The notes below the pieces were generated by a model that was given only the letters and a program-made list of their open reading frames with translations, did not search any database and was not told the origin of the DNA. The translations under genes were made by a program, and so were the position numbers. This document shows, one piece after another, positions 32,436 through 45,090 of a DNA stretch of 64,000 nt. The first letter of the stretch is position 1. Each line of letters begins with the position of its first letter. The stretch covers positions 95,908,707 through 95,972,706 of the forward strand of contig CP136067.1 in the NCBI GenBank assembly GCA_032622095.1, read 5' to 3'. Source of the stretch: Siphonodentalium dalli. Lineage: Eukaryota; Mollusca; Scaphopoda; Gadilida; Siphonodentaliidae.

Positions 32436-33475
32436 TTAAGAAGGGTTAATATATTTTTCAAAAATAAATTAATCACCCAATACCAAAATCCATAGATGTG
32501 AATAGTGTGCAAAGATAACCCTAGATAAGAGATAAATATGAGGAAAAGCCCTACATTATAGCATGCATTTATGGCAACCTTGGAAAGGGTTAATTATTTT
32601 CTGAGCAGATGAAATATAGGTGATTGGTCCCTTATGAAAATTTAAAAGAATATCAGAAACAAGAGTCTCGTGCCATTAATCAAATTTGACATATATGATA
32701 AACAATTAGCCAGAAACCAGTGCGGTTTATCTTTGTCTCCATCTAGCCACTGACCAGAGCTCTGTACCATATCATTTCATTACTCATTGGATAACAGATT
32801 TCATGTGGAATGACAACATGTATAAAATGTACTCCCATATACTCATATAATTTATTGATATCATCATATTACATGAAACTATTGCAATAAAATCTTCATA
32901 TTTTCAAAATAGGACATCACACCCAATTAATGGTATAAAACTATCAAATAGAGTGTTCATTTTAACCCTGGTTCAAGAGTATAAGGGTTAATTAATAAAA
33001 ACCAGTTTGCTAAGGAAAACCTAGGGAAATATGAGGTAAATCAGAAGAAAAGTATTTGACTTATTGAATTGGTGTGAAAGGGTTAATTATTTCTAAAAAG
33101 ATCAACCAATCGATACCAAAAACTATACAGGTGAGGCATATGTCATGATTGTCATCATAAACCTGAATATATAAAATATGAACACAATCGGACAAAAAAT
33201 ACTTGAGCTATGCCATCGGATAGAACATGACCAGGTATTGATGGAAAGTGTTAATCATTTATAAACTGATCAACAGATCGATACCAAAAACTATACAGGT
33301 GAGAGGTGCGTCATCATAAACATGCATTTAAAACTTGAACACGATCCGATAAAAAATACTTGAGTAATCTTGTCAGATAGCAAGTGTCTACATACAGATG
33401 GATGGGATGGACGGACGAATGGCATATGGTTGATCTGGACATTGGCATTATGTGTAGCACACATACAGTAATGCT

Positions 33476-33605
33476 CTAAGTAATCGACTCCTTAACCACA
33501 GCATAATTATGGGTAACTTTTCAGGATTTAGTCGGAAATATGGCTTGTTGCCATTCATCGGAAAGCTCTCGGGGAGAGCTTTCCGATGAATGGTAACAAG
33601 CCATA
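33476..33605. mobile_element. TA-flanked MITE, right half lost (copy 3)
   Basis: The left end and arm are present from CAGTAATGCTCTAAG through the central GGAAAGCTCTC hairpin to AACAAGCCATAT. There the sequence switches to an RA-family element. Confidence 0.8.
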
Positions 33606-33615
33606 TATTAAGATA

Positions 33616-34002
33616 TCCCTTAAAGGTACTCAATCCGATCAAACTCCTCTCAATTACTATTTCAATGGCTTCGGGGGTCAAAATTATTTGATTCGAGTCG
33701 AGGAAGCCACCCATCAAAGCTCAGATATTTTAGAAATCTATTATTTTTCATTATCGGGAATACTTTCTGTCCCAGAAGTTTACTGAAAAAGCCGACCGAC
33801 ATACTCTCGATACTAAATTACATTGAACAAAATGTTGATATACAACACATTTTGGGCAATTATATACGATAGTTCACAGTCGTTAGCATTATTTTTGGAT
33901 AATTAATCGATTCTGATAACTAAAGTGACCTTTGATAAAAAAAAAATTGTTGTTGGAAACTGTTGAGATGGGGACCCTCTGATCGGATTGAGTACCTTTA
34001 AT
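33616..34002. mobile_element. RA-family element with TTAA flanks
   Basis: TTAA then AGGTACTCAATCCGATCA at the left; GATCGGATTGAGTACCT then TTTAA at the right. This is the clearest short RA copy and defines the family's ends. Confidence 0.65.
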
Positions 34003-34795
34003 TAGTTGAATATAAAGTGACTTCCAATTCTGGAGTGAAGGTTGAGTATAGCTCCTGCGAAATTTCCCCTCTGCCTAATTTTCTGTCTGATATTTTCTTG
34101 CAGCTTTATGCGAATATGCCATAAAGGCACAATTACCTTCGCAGGTCAGGGGGGGGAGAGTCAGAAAAAAATTGCAGGCACGTATGCTGATTTTTTACCT
34201 TGTTGTGACCCCACCCACCCCCGCGTCCAGATTTTTTTCGTTTTCGGCAGTTTTTTTCCGATCATTTTTGGACACCCACCCCCCTTTTAACACTAAAACA
34301 GAGATTTGCGGGGGGGGGGAATTCACTGTAAACAGCTGTATATGAATTTCTGTGCATACTATTAGTCATGGATGTTAACGTTGACATGTAAATAGGAACA
34401 AGTCATTTTGGGGTCATTCGATAAAAACAAACATGGCGGCCAGCAGCCATCTTGGATTTCAAAATTCAATCCATTAGCATGGGCTATACAGTTTGTCTGA
34501 TCATCATGAAATTTGTCATTTATGTTAATATTGACATGTAGATGTGTTTTAAGTCAAACTCATTGCAAAAACAGTCAAATAGACTTGCAGGAAAAATATT
34601 TTTGAGTTGCGGAAAAAAATTGTTTGTTGGTCCTATCGACCACCCACCCACACCCACCGGCATACGTGCCCGCAACAAACTGTTTTTCCACCCCCCCCCC
34701 TGCGCAGGTGGGTGTTGCTGCCCAACCAACTGTGAATAAGTGGCACTTTTGTCCATTATGTCAGGCTAAAATCATTAACAGACTACAGTAATGCC
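34003..34795. other. Spacer with homopolymer tracts
   Basis: G- and C-rich runs (GGGGGGGGGG near 34310, CCCCCCCCCC near 34690) and a stretch ACATGGCGGCCAGCAGCCATCTTGG. No gene. Confidence 0.45.
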
Positions 34796-34945
34796 CTAAA
34801 TACTCGACTCCTCAACCACAGCAGAATTATGGCTTGTTGTTATTCATTGGAAAGCTCTCACTGAGAGCCATATTTCCGACTAAATCCTGAAAAGTTTGTC
34901 ATAATTATGCTGTGGTTAAGGAGTCGATTATTTATGGCATTACTG
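34796..34945. mobile_element. TA-family MITE, degenerate (copy 4)
   Basis: CAGTAATGCCCTAAATACTC at the left and ATTTATGGCATTACTG at the right. The right TA is lost and the centre is shortened. Confidence 0.75.
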
Positions 34946-35671
34946 TTGACTATTGGGCGGGGCGGGGCGGGGGGGGGGGGGGGAGGTGTTGGTTGGGGGT
35001 AGAAGCTTCTGTAGTTCACTCCCATTGGGGAATAGTTTGGACAAATAGATTTTCAATATATCTTTTAATTTTGAATAATAAAATTTATCTTCAACTCGTT
35101 ATGTTGGGATATAAGATTTTCTGAAACTCGATTGGTAAATTTTGTTCACAATTCGTCTACGATTCGTTGTGAATAAAATTTATCAAACACGTTTCATAAA
35201 ATGTTATATCCCAGCATAACTAGTTGGAGATTCTCTACATATTCGATTTAGTGATATCATATATTCATTTAGTGATATCATAAAATGAATTATTGATATC
35301 ACTAAATAGGTAAAGAAAAATAGAAGAACCGTGGCCCGTGCACCCGGTCACGCAAAAGGTGGGTGTGGTAGACTAATTTGCTTCTTTCAATAAATGATCA
35401 TCATGTTGTGAAACAATCCTAATTATAGTCTTACCGCAATGGCCCAAAATGCGAGTCATATCACAATTATTTTCTAAATAAGCATTGCGAAAATTAGCCA
35501 AAATACTTTTAGACGTCAAATAACATGTCCACCACAGTCGAACGATATATCCGTGTTATATATATGAATGAATGTACTCAGTTGTAGATAATCCGAGTGA
35601 TTGATATCTCAATGTAATCGATTTGGCCGTCAATGTGGCGAAATGTCGAAATTTTAAAATAACAAATTTAA
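34946..35671. other. Spacer; G-run and a small GATATC cluster
   Basis: A run of G's near 34966-34985, and TAGTGATATCA / TTGATATCACTAAAT motifs at about 35250-35310 like those in the 53.9-55.1 kb array. Nothing coding. Confidence 0.45.
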
Positions 35672-36131
35672 AGGCCCACTTAATTTTCGAGTGTCCGATT
35701 ATTATTTTTATAGTGACTTGATATACGGTTTTAATAACAATCTATGCCATAAAATATGATTTAAATACTATAATTCATCACTATTTGAAACATCTGTGAC
35801 TCAGAAGATGCCCACAGATAAATAGAAAACTGTTGAAGACATCCCCCCTCTTTCATCCAGAATGCAATAGAATATAAACTTTTTCAATGAAAGGGGAAGA
35901 ACTCTATCTTTAATATATAGAGTTATTCCCCCTGCGTTGAAAATAATACTGATTTTTACTTCAATCTTGATAACAAAACGCGTTGGCAACTCAACAAAAA
36001 CAACATGTTCACACTTTATTACACCGGATAAGTTGACAATACATGTTTGTGAGCTTCCTCTTTCAAATGGTATATAATATGGCATATATTTTATATAAAG
36101 TAATCTGGGGGTTCGAAAATTAAGTGGGCCT
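35672..36131. mobile_element. TTAA-flanked MITE, AGGCCCACTTAATTTTCGA ends
   Basis: TTAA-AGGCCCACTTAATTTTCGA at the left and the inverse TCGAAAATTAAGTGGGCCT-TTAA at the right, about 460 bp. A 113-residue minus-strand frame spans the interior without recognisable features. Confidence 0.8.
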
Positions 36132-36239
36132 TTAAAATACATTGTAATTCAAGTTTCTGTGAAACTGGCATTCTTTTTCTCCGGGCCACAAATAAGTACA
36201 CATCTCGAGAAATAACAAATTTAAAAAATTGATATCTGA

Positions 36240-36411
36240 ACACTCTGATCTTTGATGGCTGGGTTCCTCGACTCGACTCAAATATTTTTTACCCCCGAAG
36301 CCAAAGAAAGAGTAATTTGGGAGCGTTAATTCGGATTATGCATATTTAATGCTGCAACGGCGCAGCTCCCGTCATGAACGGGTTAATCGGGGATGGTATA
36401 CCGGTTAACCA
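36240..36411. repeat. RA-family left-half fragment
   Basis: GGCTGGGTTCCTCGACTCGA, AAATATTTTTTACCCCCGAAGCC and AATGCTGCAACGGCGCAG match 19380-19500. Confidence 0.6.
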
Positions 36412-37441
36412 GGCTTGTGCATAATAATTAGAGTCTCTTTACTTCAGGAAAATCTAGCGGAGTCCATATGCTGCTGGAGAAAATACTAAAATAAAATATA
36501 GACTATACCAGTCACTGTTATTAGTCTATATTGGCTTTTTAGTATTTTAGACCGGCCCCCAGATGAGGGTAGTATCACACGAAAGGGTAGAAATTTTGAC
36601 GCTATCTCCAATTATCCTTGCCCCATGGGGGTTCCAAAACACTGAGGTATCCAGGGCGGAGCAGGTGGGAAATATATTGTTTTGACCTTTTTAGTGTGTT
36701 TGAACTGCAAATTTCAGTATAATCAGGAAAACCAATAAAACAAGACAAATGTCGAATAAAATATACTTGAATATCATATATTTATTCTATCTGGGTGGTT
36801 TAACATCAATAAAGGATACTCTCCAACAATTTTTGTGAAAAATTCACGAAAATGCCCAAAAAATGCATAAATTGCAGTGCTTTTTCCAAAAAGTTTTCCA
36901 GAAGATTTTCTTTAAAATATTCATTTTTTGGTGTAAAGCTCTCAATTGTACATAAAAATTGTCAGCATTATATACCTGATTCATTGATATCAACATCACA
37001 ACCACCGATATCCAACAAGCCGAGATATTTTTAAAAACTTAACCCTCCCCCTAATACTGATTTTATATCTGAAAATACTTGTCAAGTCAGAATAGCCCGT
37101 TTTGGTTCCGTTTTGTTAACCAATTCAGAGTATTATGATATATCATGGAATTATAATGTATCTGAGGAGGTTTATATTATGGGAGAGTCTATTTTGTTTA
37201 AATATTTGAATTTTTTGGGGGTAAATTAGCTAAAATTTTCATTATTTTTAAGTGAATAATTTCTGAAAAATTCCCGTGACTTTGTCAGTTTTACGGATAC
37301 AGCTGCAAAACATGCACCACAATAAGCATAAATTCATTCCCAATACCAGACATGAAATTATATAATCATGTACCAGACCAGAAATAAGAAATAAAGTTAA
37401 ACCTTAACCCTACCCCAAGTGTTCTTAATGCTTTCAATTTT

Positions 37442-37995
37442 ATGCTATATGCTACTCAACTCGAAAGGTCATTCAGACTAGTGGATATAATTCATACCAC
37501 ATATTGCAATAGTACAGCCCATGTACTATGCAATCTCATCTTCACTGTCACTGTCAATTTCATCAAATGTGATGGTATCAGTCAATATAATTTCTATGCA
37601 ACATCTTCAGGGAAAATTGGTTCAAACAACTCAGGTTGCCTATCGACCGTCCATCCACGAAGTGCTACATCGGGAGTGATTGATTTGGCAACAGTTGCAA
37701 GTCTCCACTATTTTGGTATCATGTGGGCTCGTTATGAGTGTAGAATTAAAGATTCCTTACATGGTGGAAGTGCAGAAAAATCAACTACCTTCTGCTGATT
37801 TTCTAAATTCTGCTGGAAGGTTACCCACATAGCTAAATTCACTTTTCTCGAACGTTGACCATATATGTATAAGGCACATGTTAACTTATCGATTGTATTA
37901 AGCGTGTCACTGTCCAAACCCCAATAAATAAACCATGACTTCCATATATTTTGATAATCTTTCCAGCAATTTCCAGAAGAGTTTATGGAACCCAA
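37442..37995 (-). pseudogene. Protein remnant in the left arm
   Basis: Minus-strand frame 37995-37732 reads GLDSDTLNTIDKLTCALY, VNLAMWVTFQQ, then FSALPPCKESLILHS. It continues after a stop into residues resembling a short helical segment and GWTVD. The order L..LTCALY / F..K / LPP..ESL..H resembles C-terminal regions I have seen in unannotated metazoan transposon proteins; the family name is unknown to me. Stops and frameshifts make it non-functional. Confidence 0.45.
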
Positions 37996-38689
37996 TAACT
38001 CAATTCTTCTGTATATTTGGCTGCCAAAATATGGAAAATGGTAGATATCGCCCCAGAGTGCCCCCCAATCGCTTACAAGTTGTGATTGATGTATAAAATT
38101 GGCTATTCTGCCTTCTATACATTGAACACTAACACCTTGGTTAATTTTTACTTAATTTGTCACCACTAACATCACCAAAAATATTGGATGTTTCTCTCAC
38201 AAACTTGACATAAATATCGGAGGAAAAAATTCAAGTAAAAAGTAACTATCTTTGGTATGAAAGGTGTTTATTGTTTTGATCTACCTTAAATGTGTATCAC
38301 TAATGTGTTTATAAACCAAATTACTCAAACTGGCTTCCAAAATGGCAACCATTTTTTTTACATATATCACAAACATTATTCTCTGCTGTTCCGAAAATGT
38401 AGCAAATTGTGACTCACTTGGTTATTATACATGTTAGCTAATCAACTGACAACTAAATGTTCTATTCTGGTTGTCCCATTTTCTTATGGGGCATAACAAA
38501 TTAATTTTAAAGTTGCCTAATGGAATTTTGCCGAGAACCTCTTTTGGGGTATTGGCTATATTTGTTTTTAATAAATGGGCAGAACTGAAATGAATCATAA
38601 TCGGTGGCTATTCTGGCCTATTAGGATAAAAATTGATCAACTTGATACAGCGTGCAGATCAAGATGGCAACCAGAGAGTCACCGTGTGG

Positions 38690-40200
38690 TCATAGGTGAG
38701 GTGAGTATGTATACAGGGAGTTATTGTATGGTCGTGAATGATGTGAATAGGTATTCATGTTTAACTATATGTTCTTGAATGGGGTGGCCATGGTGAGATA
38801 TATGGGTATACAAGGAGTGAGTGTATGGTCATGTGTGAGGTGAATATGTTTTCAGGGAGTGACTATGGTTATATGGTTATGTGTACCCAGTACAGGTGTA
38901 CCCAATGTGGCTGTATGGGCATTGCTGTGGTTTATGTAAATAACGAGAGTAGCTACATGGTCATATGTGTGTTTGTGTGTATATGGAGTGACTGTATGGT
39001 CATCATATGGTAATGGGTGGGACGTACACGTGTGTGGCTGTATTGTCACAGGTGGGTATATACAATGTATGTATACATGTGTTGTCTGTATGATCATGGG
39101 TGGGGTGAATGGATAAATAGATGTGGAGCTATGTGTAATGCGTGTAGGTGTGCATGGAATGACAGTACAGTCATTATGTGCATATGGGTACCTGGAGTAT
39201 GCTTTATGGTCATTAAAAAGCGTGTGGATGGTCATGTGTAGATGTATATAACGAGTGGCTATATGACTATTGATGTGGCAAAAATGTATATATTGAGTGA
39301 CTGTATGGCCAATAGTGGGGTGAATATGTTTTCAGGGAGTGACTGTATTGCCAATGGTGAGGTGAACATATATACAGGGAGTGACTGTATGATCATCAGT
39401 GTGGTGAATATGTATACAGGGTGTGACTATATTGTCATGGGTCAGGTGTAGGAGTATTCCTGGTGTGCCTGCATGGCTGTATGGCCATGTGTAGGGTGTA
39501 CGGGTATACACAAGTGTAGCTGTATGGTTATGGAGAGGTATGTGTATAAAGTGGGTGGCTATATTACCATTAGTGATGTGCATATGTTTACCTGGAGTGA
39601 TTCTATGGTCATGGTTGGGAGTATATGTATATCTTGTGTCGGTATTTTGCCATGGGTTTGGTGAACATGTATACAGGGAGTGACACAAGACCAATGGTGA
39701 GGTGAATAGGTATACAGGGATTGACAGTGTGATCATGAATGATCATCACCTGGTGTGCCTGCATGGTGACTCATGGCTGTATATATGGCATTTGTGGGGT
39801 GTACGGGTATACACAAGTGTGGCTATACATGTATATGGTCATGGGTGAGGGGTACGTGTATAAAGCGAGTGGCTATATGACCATTGGCGAGATGCATATG
39901 TATACCTGGAGTGACTCTATGGTCATGGATGGGGTGTATATGTATATCTTGAATAGCTATTTGGCCATAGGAGTGGCGAATAGGTATACATAGAGTCACC
40001 GTATACGACCAACTGTGACATGGATAGGTATACAAGGATTGACTTATGATCATGAAAGTGGTGTATAGGTATACAGGGGGTGATTATATTATCATGGGTC
40101 AGGTGTATGTGTATAGAGTGAATGACTAACTTGTCATTTGTGTGGTGTTTATGTGTATGTATGGAGTGACTGTATGTTAGTGGGTTGTTTGTGTAACCTG
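38690..40200. repeat. 42-bp minisatellite
   Basis: More than 30 degenerate units related to GGTCATGGGTGAGGTGAATATGTATACAGGGAGTGACTGTAT. The unit length is a multiple of three, so several frames on both strands stay open for 60-130 residues with pseudo-repeat peptides such as VNMYTGSDCMV. These are not genes. Confidence 0.8.
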
Positions 40201-40439
40201 GGTGGCTATCGCTTTCCACAATAACTCAAGGACATATTAATAAATAGAGAGGTCATGTTGCACAATGAAGGAAACGTTAAACCCCCTGACAATAGTTGAT
40301 CAAATTTGATGCTAATGGGCAGGTGATTCAAGTCGGTGATATCGAGATGTCAAGTATACAGAAGAATGCACTTTTTGGGTTCCATTCCTTTACGGGTAAT
40401 GATTAACTTCCAAAAAGGAAAAAAACACTCTTCTGGAAG

Positions 40440-40900
40440 TTGCTGGAAATACGATTAAAATATATGGAAGTCATGGCTTATTCAGGAATGAATTGGGTTT
40501 TGGACAGTGACATGATTACTACACTCGAGGAGTTAGCATGTGCCTTATATGATCAAAGTTCGATAAAAATGAATCAAGCTAGGTGCATAATGTTCCAGCA
40601 GAAGTTCGAGAATCAACAGAAGGTACTTGATATTTCTGATATGTGAGGAATCTTTAATTCTACAGTCAAAACGAGCCATCATGATAGCAAAATAGTGGAG
40701 ACTTGCAACCGTTGCCAAATCAACCACTCCTGATGTAGCATGTCATGCATGGATGGACGGCCGATAGGCAACCTAAGCTGTTTGACTGCTATTGACTGAT
40801 ACAATCACATTTTATGAAATTGACAGTGAAGATGAGATTGCATAAACCGTGGGCAGTACTACTAGTAATGCAATATATGGTATGAATTAGATCAACTAGT
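40440..40900 (+). pseudogene. Protein remnant in the right arm
   Basis: Frame 40440-40646 reads VLDSDMITTLEELACALYDQ, NQARCIMFQQKFENQQ, homologous to the left-arm remnant and opposite in direction, as expected from inverted arms. It ends at a stop where the left copy has LPPCKES. Confidence 0.45.
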
Positions 40901-42020
40901 CTGAACGACCTTTCAAGTTCAGTAACATAAAGAATAAAATTGAAAGCATTAAGAAAACTATATTGGGGTAGGGTTAAGGTTTACTTTATTTCTTAATTCT
41001 GGTCTGGTAGGTGATTATAGAATTTCATGTCTGGTATTGGGGATGAATTTTTGCTTATTGTGGTGCATGTTGTGCAGCTGTATCCATAAAACAGACAGTC
41101 ATGAGAACTTTTCAGAAATTGTTTTCTTAAAAATAATCAAACTTTTAACTAATTAACCCCAAAAAAATCAAATATTTAAACAAAATAGACTCTTACATAC
41201 CATAAACCTCCTCAGATACATTCTAATTCCATGACATATGATAATACTCTGAATTGGTTAACAAAACGGAACCAAAACGGGCTATTCTGACTGAGTTTTA
41301 GTGTAAACATATTTTATTCCAATCATAATAACATATATACATTTGACAAAGTGTTGACAATAAAACAGAATAGGATAAATGATTGTTGGATTGGAAAAGG
41401 GATTAAACAACAAGCCCAAGGGCTTTTGTTAAGTTTGCTCCCTTAAAAAATCAGTTTTAGGGGGAGGGTTAAGTTTTTGAAAATATCTCGGTTTGTTGGA
41501 TATCAGTGGTTGTGATGTTGATATCAATGAATCAGGTATATAATGCTGAAAATTTTGATGCACCACTGAGGGCTTATACCAAAAAAATGAAAACTTTTTT
41601 GAAAAAGCACTGCAATTTATGAATTTTTGGCATTTTCGTGAATTTTTCACAACAATTGTTGGAGAATATCCTTTATTGCACATCATTAATGTTAAGCCAC
41701 CCAGATAGAATAAATATATGATATTCAAGTATATTTTATTCGACATTTGTCTTGTTTTATTGGTTTTCCTGATTATACTGAAATTTGCAGGACAAAAACA
41801 CTAAAAAGGTCCAAAAAAATATATTTTCCACCTGCTCCGACCTGGATACCTGTGTTTTGGAACGCCCATGGGGCAAGGATAATTGGAGATAGCATCAAAA
41901 TTTCTACCCTTTCATGTGACACTACCCTCGTCTGGGAGCCGGTCTATTTTCTCCAGGGGCCTGTGGCCAGCAGAGCCCACGTGATTTTACTCTATTGTAT
42001 TAATACCCCCCCCCCCCCCC

Positions 42021-42586
42021 CCCGGGACACACGCCATACAATCATGTACACAGGACCATTCTCGAATCTCAAGTCAATGACGTACATAGTTTCCATGGCA
42101 TCAATATCGCTTACTTAATTTTGATAGCGGATCTAGGAAGCTACATACTTGAATGATATATGTCGCTCTCGTATAGTTAACAACACGGATTTCCGTGCAG
42201 GACGCTATAATAATTTAGAATGAGATCGCTAGCATCACTAAATTCACCCTCTGGGGACCTCATTCTGCTCAGTTCTAATCTTCTCTGGGAATTTCTTTAT
42301 CACATAGATTCTATTTTTTTTTTAGTTTATCTATATCTCCAAGTTGGCAGAGGACACATTGCATAATCGAGGTTCCCAATGGGTGTATACATCACAATAT
42401 TCACCATTTAGGAACTTCAATCTGTGTCTATGTCTCTCATAACACAAAACTCAGGCATGCCCGGGACGTTGAAATTTTCAACCTGGGGTCTCACGGTGTG
42501 GAATCACGTGGTTTCGTGGATACTGAGTACCACGAATTCAAAATTGCTGAGGTGATCTAGCGCAACGTATACACAAAACATACTAT
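42021..42586. other. Spacer
   Basis: One recognisable repeat: CATCACTAAATTCACCCTCTGGGGACCTCATTCTG at about 42231-42268, repeated at about 53812-53848 and, diverged, at 59775-59810. No gene. Confidence 0.4.
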
Positions 42587-43082
42587 ACAAGAAAACCATA
42601 GTCAGAAATGGTAACGCCCTCAAGATCATATTATTAGCCATAAATATAAATTATAATATAAAATATATTGGTTACATGAATGCACCGCCTCAGAATTCCG
42701 TTAAAACAACTATTCCTTCAAATTATTACAAAAAAAACTACGGCTTATTACTGCAGGTTTCTCATTCACCAAACCAGAAAGCTTTTAAATGCGGATCAAA
42801 AATTGTGTTCCCGCCATAAAATCTTCAAGTGTGCATGGCCCAGCCATTGTTCATACCTAAACATCGAACGCAATTAACGCGGTCATAATAGTTACATACT
42901 GCAACTATAAGACATCCGGCGAATACACACTCCACGAAAACCCGAAATGTGTTGTCCTGCGAGATATCCCATCGCTATAGCTCAATTTGACACAGCCAGA
43001 TTAGGCTTCCTACAATATCCTAAAACAATAAAGCTTCTCAAATCATTGGCATAGTCAAAAGAACTTTCACGAACTTGGACAT

Positions 43083-43510
43083 CGACACTTTCTAATCGCT
43101 CTACATAAGCATGGTCAGACCTATCATCGAATACTGTAACTCTGCATGGAGCCCACACCACAAATATCAAAGCATTGTGTTAGAGAAATGCAAAGAAAAG
43201 CAACGAAACTCTATGCTACCGAGACCGAATGGTAAGACTCAATCTGATATATCGAAGATTTAGAGGAGATCTGCATGGTCGAGGTATATAAACTGTTAAA
43301 TGGTCAGTGAATGTGACCTGTTAGAAAGACATTCATCCGGAAGAACAAGAGGACATAATAAAAAGCTACAGATGCCCATTGTTAACAAGGCCATAGGAAA
43401 ATATTTCTTCACGCAGAGGGTGGTAAATAGCTAGAACTCTCGGCCAGACTTTGCTGTTGAGGCTACAACACTCGATCAATTCAAAATATACAGACTCATT
43501 CTTCTATTAT
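43083..43510 (+). pseudogene. LINE reverse-transcriptase C-terminal remnant
   Basis: Shifting frames give MVRPIIEYCNSAW, EKMQRKATKLYA, MVEVYKLLNG, then RGHNKKLQMPIVNKA and FFTQRVV. This is the C-terminal end of a CR1/L2/jockey-like ORF2. Frameshifts and stops are frequent and nothing 5' of it is recognisable as the RT core, so it is a dead 3' fragment. Confidence 0.75.
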
Positions 43511-43644
43511 ATAAAATACGAGTTCGACGACAAGAAGTAGTTAATAATATGTTCAAGTGACTCACAAGTAAATATCGAATGACGATACATATATTTGTAA
43601 ACAAACATTGCAAATAATGTTATTGGACGAAAAGTCGCAAGACT

Positions 43645-43690
43645 TGTTCCGTATTATGATGACGATGATGATGATGATGATGATATGATT
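43645..43690 (+). repeat. (GAT)n microsatellite
   Basis: GATGATGATGATGATGATGA tract. Confidence 0.9.
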
Positions 43691-44619
43691 GATAGAACAA
43701 ACCACTATTATGATGACCGTGTCATTATTTGATTAAAATACGTATCAATTGAGATATACGCACCCGTTCCCTCATTAAAATCAACATATTTCGATCATTT
43801 TATGGGACCTCCGCGAAATCGGGGACTTTCGCAAATACTCCGCAAATAGGGGACCTACTGCAAACTGTCACGCCTATCAGCACCTAATTAACGAACACGT
43901 GGCTGACTCGGCTGTCTCAGACTACACTCAAAACAGCACGTATCAATTGACATACGTATTATACAAATTATATTTTTCATTTCTTCTATTTGTAATTGGC
44001 ATAGCTTATCACAAACCAAAATCAACGACAATAAATAAACGAAATTGAAAGTCCAACTACATCTTTTACCGGGATCGGGGTCGCAGTACAACTTTACTGC
44101 GGCCCAAAATAACCGGAAACCCCCATTATCTATTTATAAAATGCCCAGCGGACCACAGCTTTCTAAAATTTGTAGAACAGTATACACCGGGGGCGTTAAT
44201 GAGGAAATGACAAAAAAACGTAATATTTTGACAGTTAAGAGCATATGCTAGTTTATTTTTAAAACAGGTTGATAGCTTATTTGTTCCAAATTACTCAGTA
44301 GTTTAGAGTATAATTATTAACTAACATCTTTCCTATCGATAGCAAAAGTCGTTCAAACCGCGAGTGTCTTAACATATAAGACTTATAAGGTTACAGAAAA
44401 TGAAACCAACAGGGAAAGCATTTGGCTTCTGCTAAAAGAGTTTCCCAAAAAGTAATTTCATTTGGCAAAATATTTGGCAAAAGTAAATTTCGGTCCAGCG
44501 CGAACCCTGGTGTCATGTTGTTGTGGCATGTTGTTGTGTCATTTTGATCATGTTGTTGTTTTTAGAACAATTGTCGTATATTTTCATACTTTCGGCCATC
44601 GGTTGGAAAATTGCCAGCT

Positions 44620-45090
44620 ACTAAGGAGTGTCAGAAATTTCCTACAGTTGGGAAGCTTGTAGAACCAGTTCGAAAAAAGGGGTTGGAAATGCAAATGGGA
44701 TTTTACAGACCAGACATGGGAGTTTGGGTCTAACTCATGTGGTGGGGGTGTATGCTGTTTGAAATTCTAATGTAGAACCTCTGGTTCCGTCCTCGCTGAT
44801 TTCATTTATGTTTATTTCATTGCATTTGCACAACTTTGTGTTATACGTGTTTAGGATTGGATATAAACAAAGTTGACAAAAAATGGTTAAAGGGGTTCTG
44901 AAGTTGTTAACCAATGACTGGAAATTGAGAGACTGAAGTACCACAGCGCAGATCCGTGATACCCATGTCAGCGTATGAGTGGATATGAACCAAGAACCTC
45001 CACACTTGTGTCCGCATTCAGGGGACGTTTTAGAATTTCGCAGGAAGAGAACACTCCAGTAGATATTATAATATGCTTCTGGGGTTCGTG
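44620..45090. repeat. R2 repeat copy
   Basis: Same landmarks as 20210-20660, in the same orientation, including GGTTAAAGGGGTTCTGAAG and GGGGACGTTTTAGAATTTCG. Confidence 0.65.

Larger units (their letters stand above)
27318..33400 (+). repeat. Duplicated block, copy A
   Basis: It matches 60905-64000 (copy B, cut by the window end) over long stretches: the GCGACTCTTATTGGAGGAATC start, the GTACCTGGGGAG / GCAGTTTAAACTAAAGAT segment, the CCATGGTA-rich segment and the CTCAAATCGACTCCACCCA onward segment. Differences are mostly discrete insertions present in only one copy. No gene was recognised in the shared sequence. Confidence 0.8.
36412..42020. mobile_element. Large inverted-arm element around a minisatellite
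   Basis: Arms of about 1.6 kb (about 36412-38010 and 40345-42020) are reverse complements. They share ATCTCCAATTATCCTTGCCCC, TCGAATAAAATATACTTGAA and AACAAAACGGAACCAAAACG in mirrored order. A hairpin (36484-36543) sits only in the left arm. The loop holds a 42-bp minisatellite. Both arms contain remnants of one protein. The outer ends are poorly defined and the right one fades into a long C run near 42000. Confidence 0.7.
42587..44200 (+). mobile_element. F1 element interrupted by LINE sequence
   Basis: F1 start ACAAGAAAACCATAGTCAG and end TATACACCGGGGGCGTTAA are both present. A LINE fragment and other sequence (about 43083-43900) lie inside. Confidence 0.65.

Noticed and set aside
37442-37798. 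118-residue plus-strand frame as a gene
   Set aside because: Its antisense strand holds the recognisable transposon-protein remnant, and the arm is duplicated in inverse orientation at 40.4-41 kb.
38690-40200. Possible secreted repeat protein (VNMYTGSDCMV-type peptides)
   Set aside because: A 42-bp minisatellite with open frames on both strands, no signal peptide and no splice-supported start.
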